From the NCBI RefSeq assembly GCF_047634355.1, contig NZ_JBLIAL010000004.1: a stretch of DNA of 64,000 bases, one strand, 5' to 3'. A program made the translations under genes and the position numbers. This document shows positions 16,446 to 25,078 of the stretch, in pieces. Under the pieces are notes generated by a model. The model did not search any database, was not told the origin of the DNA, and worked only from the letters and a program-made list of their open reading frames with translations. The stretch's first letter is position 1. Each line of letters begins with the position of its first letter. The DNA is from Porticoccus sp002341315 (GTDB lineage: Bacteria > Pseudomonadota > Gammaproteobacteria > Pseudomonadales > Porticoccaceae).

Positions 16446-18123
16446 ATTAATTTTCCCGCCCGCATTCATTCTCATTCTCGGCGCTTTCCTGATCGGGCCG
16501 ATAAGGGCTCCGTTGCGACCGTTGATTGTGCTGGGCGCACCGTTGCTGACACTCTATGCCATCTGGCAGATGGGCGACGGCATTCTGATGACGGCGCAGT
16601 TTCTCAATTACGAGATCCAGCTGATTGAGTCGAGCCCCCTACGTCGTCTGTTTGCGACTATTTTTGCCATCATGGCATTGGTTGGCGGGTTGTTTGCCTT
16701 CCGCCAGGCGAAATGGTGGGAGCTCGCCGCTGCCCAGGCCTACGCGGCGGGTGCTATCGGCGTTTCCTTTGCCGGGGATTTGATTACCATGTTCCTGTTC
16801 TGGGAGCTGATGGCCATTTTCTCGACCGTCGTGGTGTGGTGTGGTGGCACCGAGGGTGCGCGGAAAGCGGGGATACGCTATGCCATCATGCACCTAGTGG
16901 GCGGTGTACTGCTGAAAATCGGTATTGAGGGGGTGATGGTCCACACTGGTTCCATTGAGATTCAGCCGATCCCGCTGACCAATATTGATGGCTGGCTGAT
17001 CCTGATAGGTGTGTTGATTAACGCTGCGGCACCGCCATTATCCGCCTGGCTGGCGGATGCATACCCGGAATCCAGCCCCAGTGGCTCGGTATTTTTATCC
17101 GCCTTCACCACCAAAACCGCTGTGCTGGCACTGATACTGTTGTTCCCGGGTCAGCAAATCCTGATCTGGATTGGTCTCTACATGATTTTCTACGGGATCA
17201 TCTATGCCCTGCTGGAAAACGATATGCGCCGCATTCTGGCCTACTCTATCGTCAACCAGGTGGGTTTCATGGTCTGTGGTATCGGCATCGGTACCGAAAT
17301 GGCCATCAATGGTGCGTCGGCCCATGCCTTTGCCCATATTATCTACAAGGCACTGCTGCTGATGTCCGCCGGGTCTGTGTTGTATATGACCGGGCGTCGC
17401 AAGTGCAGTGAATTGGGTGGGCTCTACCATTCGATGCCGCTCACTGCATTGTGTGGCATTATCGGTGCCCTGGCGATATCGGCATTCCCATTTACCTCGG
17501 GTTTCATCTCCAAGTCGATGATTTCCCAGTCCGCCGCTGACCAGCATTTAATGATGGTCTGGTTATTGTTGTTGGCGGCTTCTGCCGGTGTATTCCTGCA
17601 TGCGGGTATCAAGTTTCCCTGGTTCGTGTTTTTCCAGAAGGATTCGGGTCTGCGCCCCAAGGACCCGCCCTGGAATATGCGTGCAGCCATGGTTTTGTTG
17701 GCCGCAGGCTGTATTTTACTGGGTGTCTTTCCCGAGTGGCTTTACAGATTGTTGCCCTATCCTGTGGATTATGTGCCCTATACGGCATCGCACCTGGTGA
17801 CCCAGCTGCAATTACTGCTGTTTTCCGGGCTGGCTTTCTTTGCCTTGTTGCCGTTGATGAAGCGCACCCTGACTATCAGTCTCGACTTTGACTGGGTGTA
17901 TCGTCGGCTGATCCTGTCTCTGATAAACCGATTGATCAGTCTCCTCTCTCATCTCAATACAGCTTTGCGAAACATTTCGAGCCGGGTGTTTTCCATCATC
18001 TGGTCCTATATAGGCAAACATCATGGTCCCGAAGGGATGCTGGCGCGCACCTGGCCAACAGGCAGTGTCGTGACCTGGGTTGTGGTACTGCTTACCGTCT
18101 TCCTGCTGTTCAGTATCTATTGA
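16438..18123 (+). CDS. Proton-conducting Mrp subunit, NuoL-like, third copy
   Basis: A 561-residue antiporter-like protein and the longest of the three in the operon. It has LITMFLFWELMAIFSTVVVW with the conserved Glu, APPLSAWLADAYPESSPSGSVFLSAFTTKTAV, DMRRILAYSIVNQVGFMVCG and AHAFAHIIYKALLLMSAGSV. The C-terminal extension past residue about 450 is helical, with a basic amphipathic region. It may supply the NuoL-like function of a split MrpA, since the A C-terminal part is fused to B upstream. It closes the operon. The following 87 bp show no convincing terminator. Confidence 0.88.
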   Translation: MFELIFPPAFILILGAFLIGPIRAPLRPLIVLGAPLLTLYAIWQMGDGILMTAQFLNYEIQLIESSPLRRLFATIFAIMALVGGLFAFRQAKWWELAAAQAYAAGAIGVSFAGDLITMFLFWELMAIFSTVVVWCGGTEGARKAGIRYAIMHLVGGVLLKIGIEGVMVHTGSIEIQPIPLTNIDGWLILIGVLINAAAPPLSAWLADAYPESSPSGSVFLSAFTTKTAVLALILLFPGQQILIWIGLYMIFYGIIYALLENDMRRILAYSIVNQVGFMVCGIGIGTEMAINGASAHAFAHIIYKALLLMSAGSVLYMTGRRKCSELGGLYHSMPLTALCGIIGALAISAFPFTSGFISKSMISQSAADQHLMMVWLLLLAASAGVFLHAGIKFPWFVFFQKDSGLRPKDPPWNMRAAMVLLAAGCILLGVFPEWLYRLLPYPVDYVPYTASHLVTQLQLLLFSGLAFFALLPLMKRTLTISLDFDWVYRRLILSLINRLISLLSHLNTALRNISSRVFSIIWSYIGKHHGPEGMLARTWPTGSVVTWVVVLLTVFLLFSIY

Positions 18124-18210
18124 GTCCAACGAATAAAGTTTTCCCTGTTTCACGCGGGTTTTACATCCTTGAAACCAACTTCTCCACCGGCAAATGTGCT
18201 ATAAGGCGCC

Positions 18211-19068
18211 ATGAAAATTCCGAAACGTTTACAGCCTCTGGTTGACGATGGTCTGGTGGATGAAGTTGTCCGCCAGATGATGAGTGGCAAAGAGGCAACC
18301 GTCTACATGGTACGCAGTGGCGGCGAGCTCCGCTGTGCGAAAGTCTATAAAGAAGCGGATAAACGCAGCTTCAAAAAAGCAGTGCAGTATCAGGAAGGCC
18401 GGAAAGTGCGCAGTGGACGCCGTGCCAGAGCCATGGAAAAGGGCACCCGTTACGGTCGCGAGCAACAGGAGGAAACCTGGCAGAATGCCGAGGTGTCAGC
18501 CTTGTATCGGCTGGCTGCTGCCGGGGTGCGGGTACCGGAACCTTTCGGCTGTGTCGATGGTGTGTTGCTGATGGAATTGGTCACTGACGCTGACGGCGAT
18601 GTGGCGCCGCGACTCAGTGAAATTACCATGCCCAGCCATCAGGCTATCACCGACCATGGTTTGCTGATGCGTGAGGTGGTGCGCATGCTCTGTGCCGGTC
18701 TGGTACACGGTGACCTGTCTGAGTTTAACGTGCTGCAGGATGCGTCTGGCCCTGTCATCATTGATTTGCCTCAGGCAGTCGATGCCTCTGCCAATAATCA
18801 CGCTGAGTTTATGCTGGAGCGCGATGTTCAGAAAATTACCGAGTATTACGCGCAATTCGCTCCCGAATTGCTGGAGACCCGGTTTGGCAAGGAAATCTGG
18901 GCGTTATATGAGGCCGGTGACTTGCATCCCGATGTGCCACTGTCCGGTTATTTTGCAGAAGATCTGCAAAATGCTGATGTGGCAGAGGTGCTGGATGTGA
19001 TCAGCTATGCTCTCAGTGAAGAGGAGGAGCGACAACAGCGTCGTCGTGATGCAGAGGATAGTGACTAA
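18211..19068 (+). CDS. RIO-type atypical serine/threonine kinase
   Basis: A 285-residue kinase-fold protein. The N-lobe has a glycine-poor loop (SGKEATVYMVRSG) and the ATP-binding Lys in LRCAKVYKEADKRSFKK. The catalytic loop is LVHGDLSEFNVLQ (RIO-type HGDLSEFN) and the metal-binding Asp is in VIIDLPQAVDA, matching RIO1-like bacterial kinases such as PA4780. The C-terminus is acidic/Arg-rich. It lies alone between the Mrp operon and the ABC-F gene. Its substrate is unknown. Confidence 0.9.
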   Translation: MKIPKRLQPLVDDGLVDEVVRQMMSGKEATVYMVRSGGELRCAKVYKEADKRSFKKAVQYQEGRKVRSGRRARAMEKGTRYGREQQEETWQNAEVSALYRLAAAGVRVPEPFGCVDGVLLMELVTDADGDVAPRLSEITMPSHQAITDHGLLMREVVRMLCAGLVHGDLSEFNVLQDASGPVIIDLPQAVDASANNHAEFMLERDVQKITEYYAQFAPELLETRFGKEIWALYEAGDLHPDVPLSGYFAEDLQNADVAEVLDVISYALSEEEERQQRRRDAEDSD

Positions 19069-19254
19069 CCCCGATTTACGGTAAGTTTGTAAACAATGCC
19101 TGCTCAGCCTGGCTGAGGGATCAGAGAACCATTAAACCTCATTGTTTTTTATAAATATTTTTGGCTGCCCCTCGACGCATTGCCGACAACTGCGTATAGT
19201 CCGCAGCCTTCGTTACACCATCTTTTTTCGTTTTATCGCGCCCAGGATATTCCC

Positions 19255-20868
19255 TTGATCTCGACCGCTAACATCACTATGCAGTTTGGTGCCAAGCCGC
19301 TGTTTGAAAACATCTCCGTTAAATTTGGTGAAGGTAATCGCTATGGCCTGATCGGTGCCAATGGCTGTGGTAAATCCACCTTCATGAAGATTCTGGACGG
19401 CAGTCTTACGCCCACCTCCGGCAACGTGTCCATCACACCGAATGAGCGGGTTGGTACGTTGCATCAGGATCAGTTTGCCTTCGAAAAATACCGGGTCATC
19501 GACACGGTCATCATGGGTCACGCGGAACTTTGGGAAGTGAAGCAGGAGCGCGACCGGATTTACAGCCTGACGGAAATGACCGATGCCGATGGCATGAAGG
19601 TGGCGGAACTGGAAGCCCGGTTTGCCGAAATGGATGGTTATACCGCCGAGAGCAGAGCCGGCGATTTTCTGCTGGGCGCGGGTATCGCCGAAGCCCTTCA
19701 CGAGGGACCGATGAGCGATGTGGCCCCTGGCCTGAAGTTGCGGGTCCTGTTGGCCCAGGCACTGTTTTCCGACCCGGATATCCTGCTGCTGGATGAGCCT
19801 ACCAACAACCTCGATATCAATACCATTCGCTGGTTGGAAGGTGTGCTCAACGAGCGCAAGAGCACCATGGTGATCATTTCCCACGACCGCCATTTTCTCA
19901 ACGCCGTTTGTACGCATATGGCCGATATTGATTACGGCGAACTGCGGCTCTATCCCGGCAATTACGATGATTTCATGACGGCGTCGACTATGGCCAGAGA
20001 GCGCCTGCATTCTGAAAATGCCAAAAAATCTGCCCAGATTGCCGATTTGCAGCAATTCGTCAGTCGCTTCTCGGCTAACGCATCAAAGGCCAAGCAGGCG
20101 ACGTCCAGAGCCAAGCAGATCGAAAAAATCAAACTCGATGAAGTGAAGGCCTCCAGCCGGATGAGCCCCTATATCCGCTTCAAGCAGGAGAAAAAACTCC
20201 ATCGCCAGTCACTGATCCTGGAAAATATCGGCCACGGGTTTGATGGCGGGCCGCTGTTCAGCAAGGGCAACCTGATTCTGGAGGCTGGCTCCAGACTGGC
20301 CATTATTGGCGAAAACGGTGCCGGTAAAACCACATTGTTGCGATGCCTGATGAACGAGCTGACCCCTGATCATGGCAAAATCAAGTGGTCGGAAAACGCC
20401 GCGCTCGGTTATTGTCCCCAGGACAGCACGGCGGATTTTGATTCTGACCTGACACTGTTTGACTGGATGAGCCAATGGCGGAAACCCCGCCACGATGATC
20501 AGATTGTCCGCGCCACACTGGGCCGCCTGCTGTTCAGCGCCGATGATTTCAACAAGAAAGCGCGAGTCTGTTCCGGTGGAGAAAAAAACCGCCTGTTGTT
20601 CGGCAAGCTGATGATGACCGATGCCAATGTGCTGCTTCTCGATGAGCCCACCAATCACCTTGATATCGAGGCGATTGAAGCGCTCAATATGGCGCTGGAG
20701 CACTACGACGGCACGCTGATTTTTGTCAGTCACGACCGCGAGTTCGTGTCATCCCTGGCGACCCGGGTGATTGAAATCAAGGACCATCGGCTGATCGATT
20801 TTCAGGGTACCTATGAGGAATACCTGGCCAGTCAGCAACCCATGGAGAAAGCGGTGGGTGCTCACTGA
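19255..20868 (+). CDS. ybiT: ABC-F ribosome-associated ATPase, YbiT-like
   Basis: A 537-residue soluble protein with two ABC ATPase domains and no membrane part. Walker A motifs are GANGCGKST (near residue 35) and GENGAGKTT (near 355), and the Walker B/acidic motifs LLLDEPTNN and LLLDEPTNHLD. The linker between domains is the P-site tRNA interaction motif region of ABC-F translation factors. I choose the TTG at 19255 (LISTANITMQFG), because the family begins just before this stretch and AGGAT lies upstream; the frame is open earlier but the extra residues look non-coding. The probable function is resolving stalled ribosomes. Confidence 0.9.
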   Translation: MISTANITMQFGAKPLFENISVKFGEGNRYGLIGANGCGKSTFMKILDGSLTPTSGNVSITPNERVGTLHQDQFAFEKYRVIDTVIMGHAELWEVKQERDRIYSLTEMTDADGMKVAELEARFAEMDGYTAESRAGDFLLGAGIAEALHEGPMSDVAPGLKLRVLLAQALFSDPDILLLDEPTNNLDINTIRWLEGVLNERKSTMVIISHDRHFLNAVCTHMADIDYGELRLYPGNYDDFMTASTMARERLHSENAKKSAQIADLQQFVSRFSANASKAKQATSRAKQIEKIKLDEVKASSRMSPYIRFKQEKKLHRQSLILENIGHGFDGGPLFSKGNLILEAGSRLAIIGENGAGKTTLLRCLMNELTPDHGKIKWSENAALGYCPQDSTADFDSDLTLFDWMSQWRKPRHDDQIVRATLGRLLFSADDFNKKARVCSGGEKNRLLFGKLMMTDANVLLLDEPTNHLDIEAIEALNMALEHYDGTLIFVSHDREFVSSLATRVIEIKDHRLIDFQGTYEEYLASQQPMEKAVGAH

Positions 20869-20943
20869 TTACCGGGATAAAACTTCCGCTTATGGGTTTT
20901 TTAGGTTGGCGCTTCTGACGCTATTGCTCCCGGACCGGTGTCT

Positions 20944-21480
20944 TTATTCAAAGCGTTTCATGGCAGTGAGCAGGTGTTTGGCAGAGGCATTGTGATCGCC
21001 TGGTGAAGCCAGCAGACTTTGAACACGTTGCTTGAGTGAGCCAAAGCACTCGGTAAAAGCACGTCTCGCGGCCGTCGGATCATTGTGAATCGCCGCCGGA
21101 TCGGGTAGCCCCCAATGCACGTGTTCAATGGTGCCGTCAAGCAGTGGACAGTCTTCCGCTGCCGCGTTATCGCATACCGTCAATATCACATCAAAAACCG
21201 GTGCTCCAGCGCCGATAAATTCATGCCAGCTTTTGCTGCGATAAGCCTCCGGGGCACTATCAGCCAGTGTCTGGATCTGTTCCAGTGCCAGCGGGTTTAC
21301 CCGCCCGGTGGGCTTGCTGCCTGCACTGTATGCCAGGAAAAGCGGTGAGCCAATCGTATTAAACAGTGCTTCGGCCATGATACTCCGGGCGGAATTGCCG
21401 GTGCACAGCACCAGTATTCGCAATGGAGAAAGCCGGTGACTGCCGATGTCAGCGTGTTGATCCAGACTATCTGTTGTCAT
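20944..21480 (-). CDS. Arsenate reductase-like low-molecular-weight phosphatase
   Basis: A 178-residue protein. The LMW-PTPase/ArsC loop reads LCTGNSARSIMAEALF (CX5R). Further conserved pieces are HEFIGAGAPVFDVILTVCDNAA, with the second redox Cys, and DCPLLDGTIEHVHWGLPDPA. This is the thioredoxin-coupled arsenate reductase/arsenite methyl-related lineage. No other ars gene is adjacent, so the physiological substrate is uncertain. It is convergent with the ABC-F gene and lies 47 bp downstream of the flavoprotein gene on the same strand. Confidence 0.85.
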   Translation of the reverse strand: MTTDSLDQHADIGSHRLSPLRILVLCTGNSARSIMAEALFNTIGSPLFLAYSAGSKPTGRVNPLALEQIQTLADSAPEAYRSKSWHEFIGAGAPVFDVILTVCDNAAAEDCPLLDGTIEHVHWGLPDPAAIHNDPTAARRAFTECFGSLKQRVQSLLASPGDHNASAKHLLTAMKRFE

Positions 21481-21527
21481 TACACGTTACCTCATAGCTG
21501 AAAAATCTGAGCTGTTGATGCTGATGC

Positions 21528-23678
21528 CTAGCGCTGCCAGCGGTGGTAGCGCTCCACCAGTTTCAGCAATCCCTGCGGCGCATGGGCCTTTTTCCACTCG
21601 CCGGCGGCAAATTTGTTGGCCTCCGCCAGGGTGGGATAGATATGGATGGTGCCCAGAATCTTGTTGAGACCGAGTCCGTGTTTCATCGCCAGCACATACT
21701 CTGCAATCAGATCTCCCGCATGGTTGCCGACAATCGTCACTCCCAGTATCCGGTCTGAGCCGGGTCGGGTCAGCACCTTGACGAAACCCTCGGCACAGCC
21801 GTCGGTAATGGCCCGATCCAGATCATCGATGCTGTAGTGGGTCACCTCGAATTCCACCCCCTGTTCAGTGGCATCCTGCTCGTTCAGTCCCACCCGTGCC
21901 ACTTCCGGGCTGGTAAAGGTGGCCCAGGGAATCACTGAGTAATCCACCCTGAATTTTTTAAAGCGGCCGAACAGTGCATTGACGGCGGCATACCAGGCCT
22001 GGTGGGCAGCAGTGTGGGTGAACTGGTAGGGACCGGCCACATCGCCGACAGCATAAATGTTGGGAAAGCGGGTCTGCAGGAACGCATTGAGGACAATGGT
22101 GCCGTTTTTATTGGTTGTGATTCCCAGTGCTTCCAGCCCCAGCCCGTCGGTATTGGCTTTGCGGCCGATGGCGATCAGAATCTGGTCAAACACCATGCGC
22201 ACACTTTTACCCTGGTGTTGGGTGTAGAGTACTTTGTCGCCACCTTCTACCGCGAAGCGATCCGCCCTGTGGCCCAGTAACAGTTCGACGCCATCCCGGC
22301 GCAGGGCATCGGCCACCAGCTTGGCGGCATCGTCATCTTCCCGGGGTAAAATGCGTGGCAGCATTTCCACCTGGGTGACAGAAGTGCCGAGGCGGGCAAA
22401 GGCCTGGGCCAGCTCACAGCCGATGGGGCCGCCACCGAGAATCAACAGGCGGCCCGGGTTGTCGCGGATTTTCCACAGGGTCTCGGTGGTCAGGTAATCA
22501 ATCTGTTCCAGCCCGGGAAAGGGCGGCACCAGTGGGGCGGCACCGGAGGCGATAATAATATTGCGCGCGGTCAGGGTTTGTTTTCCTTCGTTGCCGGTGA
22601 TTTCCACCGCCCAGGGGGAAACCAGCCGTGCATTGCCCTGACGGCAATCCACACCCAATTGGTGATAGCGTTCGACCGAGTCATGGGGCTCGATGGTTTT
22701 AATTACTCGCTGGATACGCTCCATGACTGCGGAAAAATCAGCTTCCGGGTACAGGGGGTTCAGACCGTAATCCGCGCTGTGGCTGGCCAGGGAGGCCACC
22801 TGGGCACTTTTGATCAGGGCTTTCGATGGTACGCAGCCGGTGTTAAGGCAGTCGCCGCCCATGCTTTCCTTCTCCACGAGAGTGACGCCAGCCTTGACGG
22901 TAGCGCCGATATAAGCGCTCACCAGACCGCCTGAGCCGGCGCCGATAACGATGAGATTGCGGTCAAAATGTTTGGGCTTTTTCCAGCCGCGATAGACCTT
23001 CGCGCGCTGCAGGGGCGAGAGTAGGGCGCGGGCAATCCAGGGAAACAGTCCCAGCAGAACAAAGGCACCGATCAGCCTGGGGGAGAGAATATCCCCGGCG
23101 CTTTGCAGTTGTGCCACCTGGGTGCCGGCGTTGATATAGACGGCGGTGCCCGCCAGCATTCCCACCTGACTGACCCAGTAGAATGTCCAGGTTTTCAGAG
23201 GCGTCAGCGCCATCACCAGGTTGATTAGGAAGAATGGAAAGACCGGTACCAGCCGCAGGGTAAACAAATAAAAGGCACCGTCTTTTTCGATGCCCTGATT
23301 GATGGTTTTCAGGCGGTCGCCAAAACGCTGTTGGACCCATTCCCGCAACAGGTAACGGGCCACCAGAAAGGCCAGGGTGGCACCGATGGCCGAAGCGAAG
23401 GAGACAAGGACCAACCCGGTGACAAACCCGAAAATAGCGCCGCCCGCCAACGTCATGACAGCAGCGCCGGGGATCGACAGCGCGGTCACGACCACATACA
23501 CCACCAGAAAAATCAGCCAGCTCAACAGCCGGTTTTCCGCATAGAAGCTGTGAATGATGTCCAGCTGTTGTTGCAAGTAAGCCAGACTCAGATATCGCCC
23601 GAGATCGAGGAAGAAATACGCTGCCATCGCGATAACCACAGCGGCGACAATCATCAGCTTCTTGGTGGTTCTATGCAC
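21528..23678 (-). CDS. Fusion of VTT (TVP38/DedA-like) membrane domain and FAD disulfide oxidoreductase
   Basis: A 716-residue fusion. Residues about 1-230 are a VTT/SNARE-associated membrane domain (VTALSIPGAAVMTLAGGAIFG, then five more helices). From about 235 it is a pyridine nucleotide-disulfide oxidoreductase: FAD-binding GAGSGGLVSAY, redox-active GGDCLNTGCVPSKAL, NAD-binding LILGGGPIGCELAQAFARLG, and the dimerisation domain with HIYPTLAEANKFA. The Cys pair resembles mercuric reductase and dihydrolipoamide dehydrogenase, but the N-terminal HMA mercury domain and C-terminal vicinal Cys pair are absent, so mercury reduction is unlikely. It may reduce a membrane or small-molecule substrate. 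Confidence 0.88.
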   Translation of the reverse strand: MHRTTKKLMIVAAVVIAMAAYFFLDLGRYLSLAYLQQQLDIIHSFYAENRLLSWLIFLVVYVVVTALSIPGAAVMTLAGGAIFGFVTGLVLVSFASAIGATLAFLVARYLLREWVQQRFGDRLKTINQGIEKDGAFYLFTLRLVPVFPFFLINLVMALTPLKTWTFYWVSQVGMLAGTAVYINAGTQVAQLQSAGDILSPRLIGAFVLLGLFPWIARALLSPLQRAKVYRGWKKPKHFDRNLIVIGAGSGGLVSAYIGATVKAGVTLVEKESMGGDCLNTGCVPSKALIKSAQVASLASHSADYGLNPLYPEADFSAVMERIQRVIKTIEPHDSVERYHQLGVDCRQGNARLVSPWAVEITGNEGKQTLTARNIIIASGAAPLVPPFPGLEQIDYLTTETLWKIRDNPGRLLILGGGPIGCELAQAFARLGTSVTQVEMLPRILPREDDDAAKLVADALRRDGVELLLGHRADRFAVEGGDKVLYTQHQGKSVRMVFDQILIAIGRKANTDGLGLEALGITTNKNGTIVLNAFLQTRFPNIYAVGDVAGPYQFTHTAAHQAWYAAVNALFGRFKKFRVDYSVIPWATFTSPEVARVGLNEQDATEQGVEFEVTHYSIDDLDRAITDGCAEGFVKVLTRPGSDRILGVTIVGNHAGDLIAEYVLAMKHGLGLNKILGTIHIYPTLAEANKFAAGEWKKAHAPQGLLKLVERYHRWQR

Positions 23679-23875
23679 AGGGCATTCCTTTCAGTGTTTA
23701 AGTTCATGTTAGTTTTCGGCCAGTCGCTGGACTGACACAAACTTGTGATTCAGCGATACCAATAAGATGGGCAATGAACGGTTTTGTTACAAGCAATTTT
23801 GACGATTGCTGTTAACTTTGGAAAATAACAAGGGAGTATTGCGGGCACTTTTTTTGGCTGAGACAGGAAAAGATA

Positions 23876-23902
23876 GAGCAGGGGTGCTTGACACCCCTGC
23901 TC
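23876..23902 (-). terminator. Hairpin terminator after the 39-residue basic protein gene
   Basis: A perfect 11-bp inverted repeat (GAGCAGGGGTG / CACCCCTGCTC, loop CTTGA) lies seven bases beyond the stop of the small leftward gene. On that strand a pyrimidine-rich TATCTTTTCC follows. Confidence 0.65.
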
Positions 23903-23909
23903 GCTAACG

Positions 23910-24029
23910 TTAAATACTGGAGATGGTTCTCTTTTCTTTCTTTTCTTTACGTTTTTCTTTCAGCGTTTTTTGGGGCGGTTTTTTGCTACCCGCGTGAATT
24001 TTGCTCTTACTCACTTTGTTCTTACTCAT
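23910..24029 (-). CDS. 39-residue lysine-rich basic protein
   Basis: The frame begins MSKNKVSKSKIHAGSKKPPQ and continues with TLKEKRKEKKEKR, ending in TISSI. About half of the residues are Lys or Arg, and there is no acidic cluster apart from a few Glu. GGAG lies seven bases before the ATG, and a perfect hairpin follows the stop, so it is a self-contained transcription unit. I recognise no named family. Nucleic-acid or ribosome binding would fit the charge, but that is inference. Confidence 0.65.
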   Translation of the reverse strand: MSKNKVSKSKIHAGSKKPPQKTLKEKRKEKKEKRTISSI

Positions 24030-24187
24030 GTCAGTCTCCATTGTTCTGTTGATCGAATATTAAGCAAAAAGTGACTGCCGCATAGGGTGATAGAGGAAAA
24101 TAAAAACTCAGCCTGGCTGTTTATTCTCAACTATCAGCGGCCTGTAAAAGACTGCATGATTATTTCCCTCCATATCTGTGAAAATTT

Positions 24188-24580
24188 TTACGCTACAGCC
24201 AGAATTCGAAAACGATTCATACGGTTTCCGACGAAGAAGGTTATGGCTTCGCCGTGTTTTTTACCCAGCAGGGCAGAGCCCAAAGGGGAAAGGACGGAGA
24301 TTTTTCCTTGTGATGGATCGCTATCACCAGGCAGCACAACGGTGATAGTCGTTTGACTGCCGTCGAGCATATCGATGAGGTTAATGCTTGATTCTATTGC
24401 GACGATGTTGCCATCGCGGGGTGTGTCGGGAGGTGAGTCATAGATGCCCTCCAATTTATCAATCACGTTGGCAATTTCAACCGGGCTTAGCGTCAAGGGG
24501 TAGAATGTTTTATTCCGCTCCACCGGATCCATCAGTTTTCCGATAAAATTACGGATGTCTGAAAAGTACTTAATATTCAT
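24188..24580 (-). CDS. GreA/GreB C-terminal-domain protein (Rnk-like)
   Basis: A 130-residue protein. The C-terminal half shows the Gre/Rnk FKBP-like domain: TVVLPGDSDPSQGKISVLSPLGSALLGKKHGE, including the SPLGSALLGK motif. The N-terminal half is predicted helical (NVIDKLEGIYDSP), as in Rnk, and is much shorter than the Gre coiled coil. Such proteins bind RNA polymerase or modulate nucleotide pools. The ATG at 24580 (MNIKYFSD) is chosen over a TTG four codons upstream. It is the last backbone gene before the island. Confidence 0.75.
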   Translation of the reverse strand: MNIKYFSDIRNFIGKLMDPVERNKTFYPLTLSPVEIANVIDKLEGIYDSPPDTPRDGNIVAIESSINLIDMLDGSQTTITVVLPGDSDPSQGKISVLSPLGSALLGKKHGEAITFFVGNRMNRFRILAVA

Positions 24581-24656
24581 TTTGCACACCAATAGCTTAG
24601 GTGCCCTGGGTTTTTGATCAGGGCATAACGGTTAGATTTTTGGATGGAACAGGGGG

Positions 24657-24684
24657 CCGAGCGTGACTAATCAATCACGCTCGG
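24657..24684. repeat. Perfect 10-bp inverted repeat upstream of the Rnk-like gene
   Basis: CCGAGCGTGA and TCACGCTCGG flank an 8-base loop. No T tract follows on either strand, so it is either an operator for the leftward gene, whose start is 77 bp away, or a decayed terminator. The surrounding 24593-24880 stretch holds no gene I can support. Confidence 0.5.
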
Positions 24685-24881
24685 TTAGGAGGGAAAGGCT
24701 ACGTGGTGTGTTCTTGGGGAAAAATGCATTTTCTTCACAGCTTCCTGTTCAAAGCAGTCTGTGCGTTCAGATCGATTATAGCTTTGCAATATTTATAAGC
24801 AAGCGCACGAAAGTCGAGGGAGCTGAAGGGGTGGACTGCAGGCAGTCTGTTGTTGCTGGTATCCGGAAATGGGGGATGCTG

Positions 24882-24967
24882 AAAAAACCCATTTAAGAAT
24901 CAGTTTCTTAAATGGTCTCTCGTGGTCTTTCGACGTTTTTTAAAATGGTGCCCAGGAGAGGACTTGA
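24882..24967. repeat. Island left boundary repeat (attL-like, displaced tRNA-Leu 3' end plus terminator)
   Basis: This 86-bp segment aligns without gaps to 53012-53097 with five mismatches. It contains the last 22 bp of tRNA-Leu including CCA (24946-24967), the spacer AAACGTCGAAAGACCACGAG region, and a perfect 11-bp terminator hairpin (24889-24915, loop TCAGT), followed on the minus strand by G and six Ts. It is the leftover 3' end created when the island integrated into the tRNA gene. Confidence 0.9.
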
Positions 24968-25032
24968 GCTATTAGTTAGTGGCTACAAATAAACCCTTTT
25001 AATATCAGTCGAATACAGAATTTTTTCTGGTT

Positions 25033-25053
25033 TGCGTTCCACCTACGTTCCAC
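25033..25053. repeat. Terminal TGCGTTCCAC elements, left copies
   Basis: TGCGTTCCAC at 25033 and ACGTTCCAC at 25045 lie 65-85 bp inside the left boundary repeat. The same decamer occurs at 52951-52960, 51 bp inside the right boundary. Spacing from both ends suggests recombinase arm-type or accessory-protein sites, but the match is short. Confidence 0.35.
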
Positions 25054-25078
25054 GATGTGAAATGACCGAAAATTCAGG

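Noticed and set aside
21528..23678. Mercuric reductase
   Set aside because: The C-terminal vicinal Cys pair and the HMA domain are absent, and a VTT membrane domain is present.
24663..24896. 77-codon rightward frame before the island boundary
   Set aside because: It starts GTG inside an inverted repeat, has no Shine-Dalgarno, and runs into the boundary repeat; composition looks non-coding.
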